DNA of 64,000 bases from Fimbriimonadia bacterium (GTDB taxonomy: Bacteria > Armatimonadota > Fimbriimonadia > Fimbriimonadales > GBS-DC), in contig JAHCHP010000009.1 of the NCBI GenBank assembly GCA_026129765.1, forward strand, positions 62,001 to 126,000, given 5' to 3'. The notes beneath the pieces are model-generated. The model was not told the DNA's origin, did not search any database, and saw nothing but the letters and a program-made list of their open reading frames with translations. The first letter of the stretch is position 1. The number at the start of each line of letters is the position of its first letter. A program made the translations under genes and the position numbers. Positions 26,186-34,489 of the stretch are shown here, in pieces.

Positions 26186-27529
26186 ATGAGGAGAAGGCGA
26201 ACGATTTTCGGCTGGTTTGTTTTAATCCTGTTCATCGCCGGCTGTTCCCCCCAAACTAAATTTGGAACCATTTCCGGCACAGTGACCGACATTGATGGCA
26301 ACTCGGTGATTGGCGCGGAAGTTTATGCAGAGGTGAATGGTTCCCGGCGCATCACGCGCACCGTTCAAAATGGCACTTTCTATCTTAACGAAGCGCCACA
26401 AGGATTCACCCCCCTCTATGCGCGAATCCAGCTTGATGGCAGATGGTACACAGGGCGTCAAATCGCGCAGGTGTTTGAAGGTGAACAAAGCCAAAACATC
26501 AACCTAATGCTCGCGCCTCTGGACCAGCAAGGCTTGTTGGAAGGCTATGTCTCCGACTTCAACCGCCGTGCCATTGAAGGCGCGCGCGTGTTTGCGGGAG
26601 GCGCGTTGAGCGCAGCCATGGCAGTAACTGACAAAAATGGCTTTTATCGCATAGAGGGGCTGCCTTCCGGCTACGATTATCCGGTTGTCGCCTCGAAACC
26701 GGGCTTTATCAATGTCACCCAGAATGCGCGCATCACGCGAGGCTCCGCGGTTCCTCTCAGCTTCACCTTAAATCTCTCCATCAATGAGAGCGTCAACCCG
26801 CCCGCAAACCTGAGCGCAACCGCCTGGACCTTTCCGCGCAACGCGACCCGCAGCCAATCCCGGCAAGCCTATGAAGTGATTCAACAATGGTTGGAACCCC
26901 ATCGCAAGCCCCAGGCAAAAACCCGCGCGACCGGCAACAGCTTCATTGAAATCGATCTACATTGGGATTACGAGGCACAACGCAGCCTGTTGGGCTATGG
27001 TATCTACCGGGGGCGCAACGTAACGGAACTGCGAACGAATGCGATTGCTTTCCTGCGCGATCCTTTAGCCGATTTTTATGCGGACTTCGACGAAAAACTG
27101 CAGGCGAATGTCAATTATTTCTATGAGATGGTCGCGCTGAATACCGACTATCTGGATGATCTGCCCGGTTCTGCGTCCGCGCGCAGCGAACGCGCCAGCG
27201 CGATGCCGTTCCAAGAGATCACGCTCAACGCGCCCACGCTCCATGAAACGGTGGGGCATCCTTTCACAATTGCCTGGTCTGCGGTCTCAGGCGCAAACTA
27301 TTATCAAGTCGCGATTTATGACCGTTTCCCAGACTATCTGATCGACCCGATCTATCCCGCGGACTTGGATAATCCCGGCGCGTCCAGGGTCTCTGCCCCT
27401 CAAACCTCGCTGGTCTATTCCGGTCCCCGCTTGGCATCCGGGCGAACCCACTACGTGGTGGTGATCGCTGCGAACAATAGCGGCACAGCGCGCGCTTTAA
27501 CGCCCATTACGGCATTTCGGGCGCGTTAG
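26186..27529 (+). CDS. Lipoprotein with carboxypeptidase-regulatory-like domains
   Basis: A 447-residue lipoprotein: basic N-terminus, hydrophobic stretch and lipobox LFIAGC. Two transthyretin-like carboxypeptidase-regulatory repeats follow (about residues 30-110, GTISGTVTDIDGNSVIGAEV; and about 115-190, LEGYVSDFNRRAIEGARVFA). The C-terminal half has fibronectin-III-like features with WSAVSGANYYQVAIYD. Likely anchored in the envelope and involved in carbohydrate or protein binding; no catalytic motif. The ATG at 26186 has AGGAGG 7 nt before it, making the upstream TTG unlikely. It converges with the next gene, overlapping 23 bp. Confidence 0.8.
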   Translation: MRRRRTIFGWFVLILFIAGCSPQTKFGTISGTVTDIDGNSVIGAEVYAEVNGSRRITRTVQNGTFYLNEAPQGFTPLYARIQLDGRWYTGRQIAQVFEGEQSQNINLMLAPLDQQGLLEGYVSDFNRRAIEGARVFAGGALSAAMAVTDKNGFYRIEGLPSGYDYPVVASKPGFINVTQNARITRGSAVPLSFTLNLSINESVNPPANLSATAWTFPRNATRSQSRQAYEVIQQWLEPHRKPQAKTRATGNSFIEIDLHWDYEAQRSLLGYGIYRGRNVTELRTNAIAFLRDPLADFYADFDEKLQANVNYFYEMVALNTDYLDDLPGSASARSERASAMPFQEITLNAPTLHETVGHPFTIAWSAVSGANYYQVAIYDRFPDYLIDPIYPADLDNPGASRVSAPQTSLVYSGPRLASGRTHYVVVIAANNSGTARALTPITAFRAR

Positions 27530-28427
27530 CAGGCTTCCCGCTCAATCGTTCCAGCACAAGAGTCAACGCCTGAATGCCTAACCGCTCCTCGCCTGAGTTT
27601 TCCAGGTGCTGGAACAGTTGATGGATCAGGGCGGTTCCCAGAAGCGGCGATTTCTGGTGAGCCGCCGCCTCCATCACTAACCGGAGGTCTTTTTGCATGA
27701 GTTTCACCATAAAGCCTGGTTGAAAGTTCCGGTCGGCAATCCGGCTGCCTAAATTCTCCATCGCCCAGGAACCTGCCGCGCCTGCGCCCAAAGCGTCCAA
27801 CGTGGTTTTCAAGTCTAAGCCCGCCTGCTCCGCAAACAGCAGCGCCTCGCTGACCGCCAGCATATTCACGGAGACTGCGATCTGGTTTGCCAATTTCAGC
27901 ATCTGCCCCATCCCGCTTTCGCCCACATGCAGAATCTTTTTGCCCATCGCCCCCAACACCGGGAGCGCGCGGTCAAACGCCACTTTTTCGCCCCCTGCCA
28001 TCATGCAGAGCGTGCCTGCCTCTGCGCCCCATTGTCCACCCGTCACAGGCGCGTCTAAGAACGAAATGCCGCGCGCGCTGGCATCTGCAGCGATTTGGCG
28101 CGCCGTCGCAGGCGACACTGTGCTGAGGTCGATTCCGATGGAGCCGGGCTTCATCGCAGGGAGGACGGCATGCTCCGATTGAAGCCATACCTTCAAAACG
28201 GTCTCATCTTCCGGCAAACAAGAAAGCGTTAAATCGCATTGCGCGGCAAGTTCCGCGGGGTTTTGCGCCGCTTTTGCGCCTTGTGATACCAGCGCATCTA
28301 CGGGAGGCTGGCTGCGGCTATGGACAATGACCGGAAAACCCGCTCTCAGCAGGTGACCTGCCATCGGCTTTCCCATAATGCCTAATCCAATAAATCCGAC
28401 CGTTAATTGCGAAGTGAGTTGTGTCAT
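27507..28427 (-). CDS. 3-hydroxyisobutyrate dehydrogenase / tartronate semialdehyde reductase family
   Basis: A 306-residue beta-hydroxyacid dehydrogenase. The N-terminal NAD(P)-binding motif is VGFIGLGIMGKPMAGHLLRA; the substrate motif DAPVTGGQWGAEAGTL and the catalytic Lys segment GQMLKLANQIAV are present. Candidates are 3-hydroxyisobutyrate dehydrogenase (valine catabolism, which would fit the 2-oxoacid dehydrogenase 10 kb away) or 2-hydroxy-3-oxopropionate reductase. The sequence alone does not decide. Arg after the second beta strand (IVHSRSQ) suggests NADP may be accepted. Confidence 0.88.
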   Translation of the reverse strand: MTQLTSQLTVGFIGLGIMGKPMAGHLLRAGFPVIVHSRSQPPVDALVSQGAKAAQNPAELAAQCDLTLSCLPEDETVLKVWLQSEHAVLPAMKPGSIGIDLSTVSPATARQIAADASARGISFLDAPVTGGQWGAEAGTLCMMAGGEKVAFDRALPVLGAMGKKILHVGESGMGQMLKLANQIAVSVNMLAVSEALLFAEQAGLDLKTTLDALGAGAAGSWAMENLGSRIADRNFQPGFMVKLMQKDLRLVMEAAAHQKSPLLGTALIHQLFQHLENSGEERLGIQALTLVLERLSGKPANAPEMP

Positions 28428-28480
28428 CGGAGTCGCTTCTTTGCGCCAAACTCAGCCGACTTCGAGTCAAAAAAACAGAC

Positions 28481-28557
28481 TGGTGACCCCAGCGGGATTC
28501 GAACCCGCGATCTTCTGGCTGAAAACCAGACGTCCTGAACCGCTAGACCATGGGGCC
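28481..28557 (-). tRNA. tRNA-Glu (TTC)
   Basis: A 77-nt cloverleaf on the minus strand: acceptor GGCCCCA paired with TGGGGTC, anticodon loop TTTTCAG (TTC, Glu), T arm GCGGGTTCGAATCCCGC and an encoded CCA. It lies between the dehydrogenase and the zinc-ribbon gene. Confidence 0.97.
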
Positions 28558-28611
28558 CCTTTCATTGAGCGGAATAAAAATTATACCCGATGAAAAAAGG
28601 GGAATGCAAGT

Positions 28612-28893
28612 TTAACCGCACTCTTTTTGGCAAACATATCGATAGCTTTCGCCATCGCTCAGCACCTCGATATCTGCCGCGCCGCCGCAGCGTGGACATG
28701 TTAGGTCCTTCATCCGCAGCAGAATATAACACGAACGCCCATCATTGGCGATATAGACATCGTGCAAGATCCATTCGTCCGCCAACAGGTCATTGGCAGC
28801 ACGATGAGAATAAACCTCCACCACTTTACGAACGCGGTGGAGGTCGACTTCAAATTCACAGTCAGGTTCCAAAGAAGCGTTATCCTCTGACAT
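28612..28893 (-). CDS. Small protein with C-terminal zinc ribbon
   Basis: A 93-residue cytoplasmic protein. The first 60 residues are acidic and unrecognised (CEFEVDLHRVRKVVEVYSHR). The end carries paired cysteines CPRCGG...YVCQKEC spaced like a zinc ribbon. The ATG at 28893 begins 7 nt after the stop of the NlpC/P60 gene, so it is likely co-transcribed with it; a longer frame to 28953 would overlap that gene. Function unknown. Confidence 0.65.
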   Translation of the reverse strand: MSEDNASLEPDCEFEVDLHRVRKVVEVYSHRAANDLLADEWILHDVYIANDGRSCYILLRMKDLTCPRCGGAADIEVLSDGESYRYVCQKECG

Positions 28894-28900
28894 CAACGGA

Positions 28901-30082
28901 TCACTTGACTCGCCTTGCGCCCGCATAACGCTTCTGATAATAGCCTGAAGCAATCGTATCTACGCGCACGCGACCGCCTCCACTGGAGGCATGAACGAAC
29001 TGGCTGTTTCCGATATAGATGCCCACGTGCGAGATACGCCGCCCGCGGGTTCGGAAAAAGACCAGATCACCCGCTTGCAAGTGGCTTTTTGCTACCGAAC
29101 GCCCACGCTGAAACTGCGCCGCGGCGTTGTGAGGCAAACTGATGCCCTGCTTGCGATAGATATAGCTGGTGAAGCCTGAACAGTCAAAGCTACGCCCGTT
29201 GGAGGCTCCATAACGATAAGGCGCGCCGCGATAGCTCAGCGCCATGCGAATCAATCCGCTGTTTCGGCTCGTTTCGCGAGAAACCGCTGTTTTGGTTCCA
29301 GAAGCAGGCGTTGCCGCGCCCGTCGGACGACTCAAACGCGGATCGCGCGAGTACACGGTTCCAGCGCGCTCTTCGCCCTCTTCGTTGTCCTCGTCAACAG
29401 GAAGGGTGGCTCGCAGGGGCGCAGCCGCCTTTTTTACCTCTGTTGCGCTGGTAGCAACGACTTCCTTATCAACCGGCTTGGAAGGCTTTTTCTGAGCCGT
29501 AACCACCGGTTTCTTCTGCGCTAAGACTGCGGGTTTCTTCTGGGCTGTGTCTGCGGGTTTCTTCTGAGCAGGCGGTTTCGCCGCTGCCTGAACCGGCGCA
29601 GCTGACTTTGCCAGATATTGGCTCTTTATCCAGCCAATACGCCCATTGTCAAACTGAACACGGCTCCATTCCCCCTGATTGGAAAGAACTTTCACCTTGG
29701 TCCAGCGGTCTACGATCTCCATACGCTCCGCCTCTGTATTCGGCGCGCGACGGATGTTAATTCTATCTTTGTTTACGGACGCCCACCCGCTGCTGACGCC
29801 CGACACGCTCGACACAGGTCGAGAGGGGGCTTGAGAGCGAGTTTGCGACGCACTGCTTTTCACAGGGATACGCAGCGTTATGCCAGGCTTGATTTCATGT
29901 GGATCTCTCAGGTTATTCGCCCGGAGCACATCTCCTAAACGCAAATTATGCTTGTGAGCAATAGTATAAAGTGAATCGCCCTTACGTACAGTATACGTGA
30001 TGTGCTTCTGCTGCGCCGAGGCTGTTGCTATTAGGTTCACGAGCAAGGCGATAATCGCCAAGCAATGATAAAATCTTATCAT
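28901..30082 (-). CDS. LysM-SH3-NlpC/P60 peptidoglycan endopeptidase
   Basis: A 393-residue exported wall hydrolase. After the signal peptide (ending TASAQ) there are: a LysM domain (about residues 27-75, YTVRKGDSLYTIAHKHNLRL), a bacterial SH3 domain (about 100-160, INIRRAPNTEAERMEIVDRW), a Lys/Pro/Ala linker with repeated AQKKPA units, and the NlpC/P60 domain (about 270-390). Catalytic Cys is in FDCSGF, His in SHVGIYIG and the third residue in VHASSGG. It cleaves stem-peptide bonds. The ATG at 30082 has GGAGGGA just upstream and is preferred over the longer reading frame to 30232. Confidence 0.93.
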   Translation of the reverse strand: MIRFYHCLAIIALLVNLIATASAQQKHITYTVRKGDSLYTIAHKHNLRLGDVLRANNLRDPHEIKPGITLRIPVKSSASQTRSQAPSRPVSSVSGVSSGWASVNKDRINIRRAPNTEAERMEIVDRWTKVKVLSNQGEWSRVQFDNGRIGWIKSQYLAKSAAPVQAAAKPPAQKKPADTAQKKPAVLAQKKPVVTAQKKPSKPVDKEVVATSATEVKKAAAPLRATLPVDEDNEEGEERAGTVYSRDPRLSRPTGAATPASGTKTAVSRETSRNSGLIRMALSYRGAPYRYGASNGRSFDCSGFTSYIYRKQGISLPHNAAAQFQRGRSVAKSHLQAGDLVFFRTRGRRISHVGIYIGNSQFVHASSGGGRVRVDTIASGYYQKRYAGARRVK

Positions 30083-30240
30083 ATGCTCCCTCCTTGGTAT
30101 TGGTTTTTCTCGTGCCCTGACGACCTCGGTCGCCAGAACTATGGGCAAAGTATACCCCACCCCTGGCAAAAATGTCAACCCCTGACCCCGTAAATTTAAG
30201 GATCGATGCTCCGCATGCGCCGAAAGCGCCACAAATAAAA

Positions 30241-30272
30241 AAACAGCAGACGAGAATTTCTCGTCTGCTGTT
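30241..30272 (-). terminator. Perfect 16-bp stem terminator of the PEP-CTERM gene
   Basis: Positions 30241-30256 and 30257-30272 are exact reverse complements with no spacer (the apical bases form the loop). On the minus strand a T-rich run (30234-30243) follows. It lies about 30 bp after the stop at 30300. Confidence 0.85.
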
Positions 30273-30299
30273 TCTGAATAACTACTGTCTTAAGAAGCC

Positions 30300-30998
30300 T
30301 TAGCTGGACTTGCGTCGCCTTCGCAGCGCTAAGCCTGCCAAGCCTGTTCCGAGAGCAATCATGGAAGCGGGTTCAGGCACAACCTGATAGCGGAAAAGAA
30401 CCCGCATGTAGGGTTGTTGCCCACCGGTGGGTAAATTCGCCCATACAGAGGTACTCGCTGCTGGGAGAGAGCCATACATTGTCGGCATACCAAAGCCGGG
30501 AAACGCGGTTCCCGCAACGGGGGCGTTCCATAAGCTCATAGAGTTTGCCGTCGTGATCCAACTGTCCACAGTCCCCTGAGTGGGAGGCCAGCTGGTATTG
30601 CCTAATGAGTCTATGTACGCCACATCCCAGTTCGTGAACGAAGACGCGGAAATCGCCGTGAAAGTTGACCCTCCATCCACACTCACATGCCCCCCTAATC
30701 CCCACGCAACGCCATACTGATCTGCGCCAGCGATATAAATGTAATCGCCATAGGACAAGGTCGCGCTGAAGAAGGTCGGGGTAGTCCAAGTGGTTGTGTT
30801 GGTCAAGAAAGTGGTTGTTGCCGAGCCATTGCCGCGATAGACATCGCTGGCATCATCCATAGAAAGCCACATATGCATATTCAATGCTTCTGCCTTAGTG
30901 GGGACAAACAAGGTTGCTCCCACAATAAGAGCCGCGACGAACAAGCCGAATCGCTTTGACGATTGACCGCTGATTTGATTGAATTGATTGGACCGCAT
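30300..30998 (-). CDS. PEP-CTERM sorting-signal protein
   Basis: A 232-residue exported protein. An N-terminal signal peptide (FGLFVAALIVGATLFVPTKA) is followed by a Gly/Ser/Thr/aromatic-rich body, and the C-terminus has the three-part PEP-CTERM signal: VVPEPASMIALGTG, a hydrophobic helix, and RRRRKSS. Such proteins are cut by exosortase (EpsH/XrtA) during export to the surface or matrix; no exosortase is in this window. The ATG at 30998 lies just after GGTTAAAGG; a GTG five codons upstream is possible. A sigma-54-like promoter lies about 130 bp upstream. Confidence 0.9.
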   Translation of the reverse strand: MRSNQFNQISGQSSKRFGLFVAALIVGATLFVPTKAEALNMHMWLSMDDASDVYRGNGSATTTFLTNTTTWTTPTFFSATLSYGDYIYIAGADQYGVAWGLGGHVSVDGGSTFTAISASSFTNWDVAYIDSLGNTSWPPTQGTVDSWITTANSMSLWNAPVAGTAFPGFGMPTMYGSLPAASTSVWANLPTGGQQPYMRVLFRYQVVPEPASMIALGTGLAGLALRRRRKSS

Positions 30999-31125
30999 AT
31001 CCTTTAACCTCACAATGAATAGAATTTGTCACCCGATAGCCACTTCAACTTACCCAAAAGCAGGCATTTACTCTGCCCAATTTAGGAGCAAATATCCAAG
31101 CTAAGGTGTGTATTGAACTACAAGA

Positions 31126-31141
31126 AGCGCAAAACGTGCCA
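31126..31141 (-). promoter_or_regulatory. Sigma-54-like promoter upstream of PEP-CTERM gene
   Basis: On the minus strand TGGCACGTTTTGCGCT keeps the invariant GG and GC 10 bp apart, with a perfect -24 box TGGCACG and a degenerate -12 box (GCGC rather than TTGC). Just downstream comes TGTAGTTCAATA (31111-31122), which also occurs downstream of the sigma-54 site at 56015. Predicted leader is about 115 nt. Confidence 0.5.
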
Positions 31142-31319
31142 TTGAGTGAGATAGAAGGCGAGGAAATTACGGGGTTATTGTGTGAATACGTCTTTCCCAG
31201 GGGTGCTTAGGAGAAGTCTCAGAGGGGACTACTTCAATTCCCCTCCGTAAGAAAGGTGTCTCAAAAACCTATCGTATTTCCGCGTTCGCGGGCAATTCAG
31301 GTTGAAAAGCAGACCCATT

Positions 31320-31381
31320 CGCTGCGCTCAGGGTGACAGAATGGACAGAATCTGTCTGTTTTGTCATGCCGAGCGAAGCCG
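31320..31381. repeat. Imperfect palindromic intergenic repeat
   Basis: Arms CGCTGCGCTCAGGGTGACA (31320-31338) and TGTCATGCCGAGCGAAGCCG (31362-31381) are imperfect reverse complements, and a perfect GACAGA-A-TCTGTC lies at the centre. The sequence type (TGTCAT-CCGAGCG-AGC) belongs to a widespread family of small intergenic repeats in bacterial genomes. It sits in the 31014-31405 gap, which otherwise holds the sigma-54-like site and no recognisable gene. Confidence 0.55.
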
Positions 31382-31405
31382 AGACATCTACTGTTTACTG
31401 AAGAC

Positions 31406-33298
31406 TTACTTCACCTCAAAAGACGCCGTTTTCTTGAGCAATGTAGTACCATCGTCGGTAATCACTCGGACACGCTTAACTTGGAAATCGCACTCCAGTT
31501 TCAACGTTTCGGTCGCTTTGCTCATCACGGCGACAATCGTCTGCTTGCGGTCGCCGTTGCTCACCTCAAGGGGCAGCCTCAAGCGGAACGGAAACGACGT
31601 GCCTGACTGTTTCAATGCCACTTCCACCAAATAGCCGCCTTTAGACGACTTTCGCTGCGTTACCGAAGCGATACTGAGCTCAGGGAACTCGGCGATATCG
31701 ATCCACTGACGGAAAAACCAGCGGTAAGACCTGCCCGTCACTTTGTTGACTACGCGCTCATAATCGCTCCATTCACTGGCTTGCCCCCTGCGCTCCTGTG
31801 CAAAGGTCTTCAGCGTCTTCATCAGAAGGTCCACGCCCAACTCGCGCTCCAACATCTCCATCACATACCCGCCCCGCATATAGCCTGCCATCGCCATTAC
31901 CCCATCGCGCGGAACATTCGCTGCCCCCACCGGCACGGTACGGCTGGCGCGAGCGGTGTTTGCGCCCTGTTGCCGGCTTCCGTCTTTGTTCCCATCGAAC
32001 AGCAGCGAATCACAATATTGGGTGATCGATTCGTTCCAGATAGAGTTGATGTAGGTATTCGGCACGATTCCCCCCCAATAAGTATGCGCCAGTTCATGGG
32101 TACAAGCCCACATCATGATCGGCGGGTCTAAGAATGTGAATGAGTAGGCTTCTAAGCCCGAATAGCCGAAATCAGGTGTTTCGACCAAATAGTAATGGGA
32201 GTAGGGATAATCGCCAAACCGCGCCTCGAAGAAATCCATTCCTCGCGTCGTTTTCTCCACCACCTGTTCTGCCCGCGCCTTGTCCGGGGTCAATTGATAC
32301 ATACGAATAAGACGGTTATTCTTCTTTGAGCGCGCTTCGGCGGTGATTTGATAGGGTCCCGCGACCAAGGAGAAGAAACAGACCGGCAAATCGTTCTGCC
32401 AAGTCGCGGTATACTCCTCGCCGCGCTCCTCTTCTTTCTGAAGTTCACCCTGACCGATGGCGACCCAGCCCTTCGGAACCGTGATTTGGACCCGGTGTTT
32501 GGCGGGCAGTCGCCCAATATGCGGGTACCAATAAGAACACAGCAGCGCGTATTGTCTTCCGATCCGGTCGTTCGGTTTCTGCCAAATGACGCCCTCATAC
32601 TCCAAAGTCATGCGTAATTCATTGGGCAAAGGTTTTTTCGATTGCAGCCAGACTACGCCGCCAGCCCGACCGACCCAAAAATCGGTATCAGGAAGCTCGG
32701 GAATCTCCTCCCCAGTGAAAGTCACCACCGGAATGGGCTTGCCTTCCAGCGCGGCTCGGGTCACTTTATAAGGCGCATTCAGCCTCATCCACAACGCCTT
32801 ATCCTCAGAATTCACCCGCTTCACAGTAAAAGTATTGCTGAAAATCCCTAACATTTCTTCCGGTTTCAGATGAACCTGAATGTCGTGGAACTCGATTCGG
32901 AACGGCACCGGCACATCTTCCCGAATTTCGCTGCCTAACTTGGGACCGTTCTCCTTAGAAACGATGGGGTGGACACGGTCGCACAGTTCCTCTACCAATT
33001 GAAACTTATGAAACACGAGCCAGGTCTCATCGGCTGATTTTCCCCATCCTCTGGGCGCGGGGAAAATATCCGCCTTCCAGTTGGAGAGTCGATCCGAACC
33101 GCGAAGCCACCGATACCAGTCAATGGTTTTGTCGGTCTCGCCCAATGAGCGCAATCCAACAGGGTCATCCGACGCGATCCGCTGGCGCGCTTGGGTCAGC
33201 AGCAAAGCCGCATCAGAACGAGGCTCTAAGCCGTCCGACTCCACAAGAAAAGTCAACGGCATCAACCATAACAGCAAAAAGAGAATCCCGTGTTTCAT
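31406..33298 (-). CDS. M1-like zinc metallopeptidase, exported
   Basis: A 630-residue protein with an N-terminal hydrophobic export signal. The gluzincin site is HELAH with a Glu ligand in WNESITQY. The spacing between HELAH and this Glu is 17 residues, one fewer than in classical M1 enzymes. The aminopeptidase GAMEN motif is replaced by a YSGLEAYS segment upstream of the zinc site. The first 330 residues are beta-rich as in M1 proteins (YWYPHIGRLPAKHRVQITVP), and the C-terminal part is helical then beta. Exopeptidase specificity is uncertain. Its ATG lies 3 bp after the metX stop. Confidence 0.82.
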   Translation of the reverse strand: MKHGILFLLLWLMPLTFLVESDGLEPRSDAALLLTQARQRIASDDPVGLRSLGETDKTIDWYRWLRGSDRLSNWKADIFPAPRGWGKSADETWLVFHKFQLVEELCDRVHPIVSKENGPKLGSEIREDVPVPFRIEFHDIQVHLKPEEMLGIFSNTFTVKRVNSEDKALWMRLNAPYKVTRAALEGKPIPVVTFTGEEIPELPDTDFWVGRAGGVVWLQSKKPLPNELRMTLEYEGVIWQKPNDRIGRQYALLCSYWYPHIGRLPAKHRVQITVPKGWVAIGQGELQKEEERGEEYTATWQNDLPVCFFSLVAGPYQITAEARSKKNNRLIRMYQLTPDKARAEQVVEKTTRGMDFFEARFGDYPYSHYYLVETPDFGYSGLEAYSFTFLDPPIMMWACTHELAHTYWGGIVPNTYINSIWNESITQYCDSLLFDGNKDGSRQQGANTARASRTVPVGAANVPRDGVMAMAGYMRGGYVMEMLERELGVDLLMKTLKTFAQERRGQASEWSDYERVVNKVTGRSYRWFFRQWIDIAEFPELSIASVTQRKSSKGGYLVEVALKQSGTSFPFRLRLPLEVSNGDRKQTIVAVMSKATETLKLECDFQVKRVRVITDDGTTLLKKTASFEVK

Positions 33299-33301
33299 TG
33301 G

Positions 33302-34474
33302 TTAGTCCTCCAGAAATCGTTTGATTTCAGGTTTCAAATCGGGCTTTACTCGCTCCACCAAAAACGAGTCATGCCCCCATATCGAATCGATGACCGTATG
33401 GTCTGCCTGTTTGCCTTGCGCGCGTAATATCTCTGCTGCTTGCTCATGCGCATTCGGCGGGAACAGCCAGTCTGAAGTGAAGCTGATCAATTTCATGCGT
33501 GCCTGGATACGACTCAAGGCATCATTTAGACTGCCGTTGCCATAGGTCTCCGCCAAATCGAAACGATCCATCGCGCGCGTAATATAGAGGTAACAATACA
33601 GGTCAAAACGTTGCAGAAAGGTCTGCGCCTTGTATTCCAGGTAGCTCTCCATCTGGTATTGTGAACCCCAATATTCATCACTTTTAGTATAAGTTTCTCT
33701 TCCAAACTTAGACCAAAGAGCATTTTCAGACAAATAAGAGATATGAGCCAGCATACGCGCCAAAGCGAGCCCGCGTTCGCCCTCTGTCTCTCCCATTTCC
33801 AATCCCATCATGATCGCTTGACGCTGGATATGGTTCAACGCGATGACCATCGGGCTGGCAACCGGCGCAGAGGCGATCATCACTGCATGTGTCATCTTAT
33901 CAGGATACCGAACCGCCCATTCCAAGGTCTGCATGCCGCCGGTGGAACCGCCTATCACCGCGTGAAGCCTTTCGATGCCCAATGCCTGTAGAACCTTGCG
34001 CTGGGTCTCCACCCAATCGGTCACTTGGATAGCGGGATAATTTAGTTTGTAAGGCTGATTTGTTTGCGGGTTGACTGAGAGCGGTGAAGTCGTTCCGTAG
34101 GGACTGGCTAAGACATTCACGCACACAACAAAGAATTGATCGGTATCCAGCGCTTTGCCTGGACCCACATAAAGGTCCCACCAGCCCGGTTTGCGCTCTT
34201 CTGGGGCATGTTTGCCCGCCGCATGCGCTCCGCCCGACAACGCATGACACAAAAGAATAACGTTGTCTTTAGACGCGCTGAGCCGCCCGTAGGTCTCATA
34301 AGCCACGGTCAAAGGTTCTAAGACAGAACCGTTCTGAAGCCGCAATCCTTCCTCAAAGGTAACAGTGCGCGGTTCCACGATGCCGATCTCCCCCTCAGAA
34401 GCGTTCGAGTCAACAACCGCGAAACCGGATGCGCTGGCTTCCGTATCCGCTAAAATCGTTCGGGTCTCATTCAC
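33302..34474 (-). CDS. metX: Homoserine O-acetyltransferase
   Basis: A 390-residue alpha/beta hydrolase of the MetX family. The nucleophile elbow is GGSTGGMQTLEWA. LCHALSGGAHAAG, then WWDLYVGPGKALDTDQFFVV, and VNVLASPYGTTSPLSVNP are characteristic; catalytic Asp is in FTSDWLFPP and His in GHDSFLVE near the end. It acetylates homoserine for direct sulfhydrylation in methionine synthesis; the succinyl versus acetyl choice cannot be fixed by sequence alone. No metY neighbour. The N-terminus is about 25 residues longer than minimal family members. Confidence 0.92.
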   Translation of the reverse strand: MNETRTILADTEASASGFAVVDSNASEGEIGIVEPRTVTFEEGLRLQNGSVLEPLTVAYETYGRLSASKDNVILLCHALSGGAHAAGKHAPEERKPGWWDLYVGPGKALDTDQFFVVCVNVLASPYGTTSPLSVNPQTNQPYKLNYPAIQVTDWVETQRKVLQALGIERLHAVIGGSTGGMQTLEWAVRYPDKMTHAVMIASAPVASPMVIALNHIQRQAIMMGLEMGETEGERGLALARMLAHISYLSENALWSKFGRETYTKSDEYWGSQYQMESYLEYKAQTFLQRFDLYCYLYITRAMDRFDLAETYGNGSLNDALSRIQARMKLISFTSDWLFPPNAHEQAAEILRAQGKQADHTVIDSIWGHDSFLVERVKPDLKPEIKRFLED

Positions 34475-34489
34475 GCAGGCGATTATACC

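Noticed and set aside
29500-29600. Regular short repeats suggesting a CRISPR or satellite
   Set aside because: They are AQKKPA-type codon repeats in the linker of the NlpC/P60 gene; no CRISPR array is present anywhere in the window.
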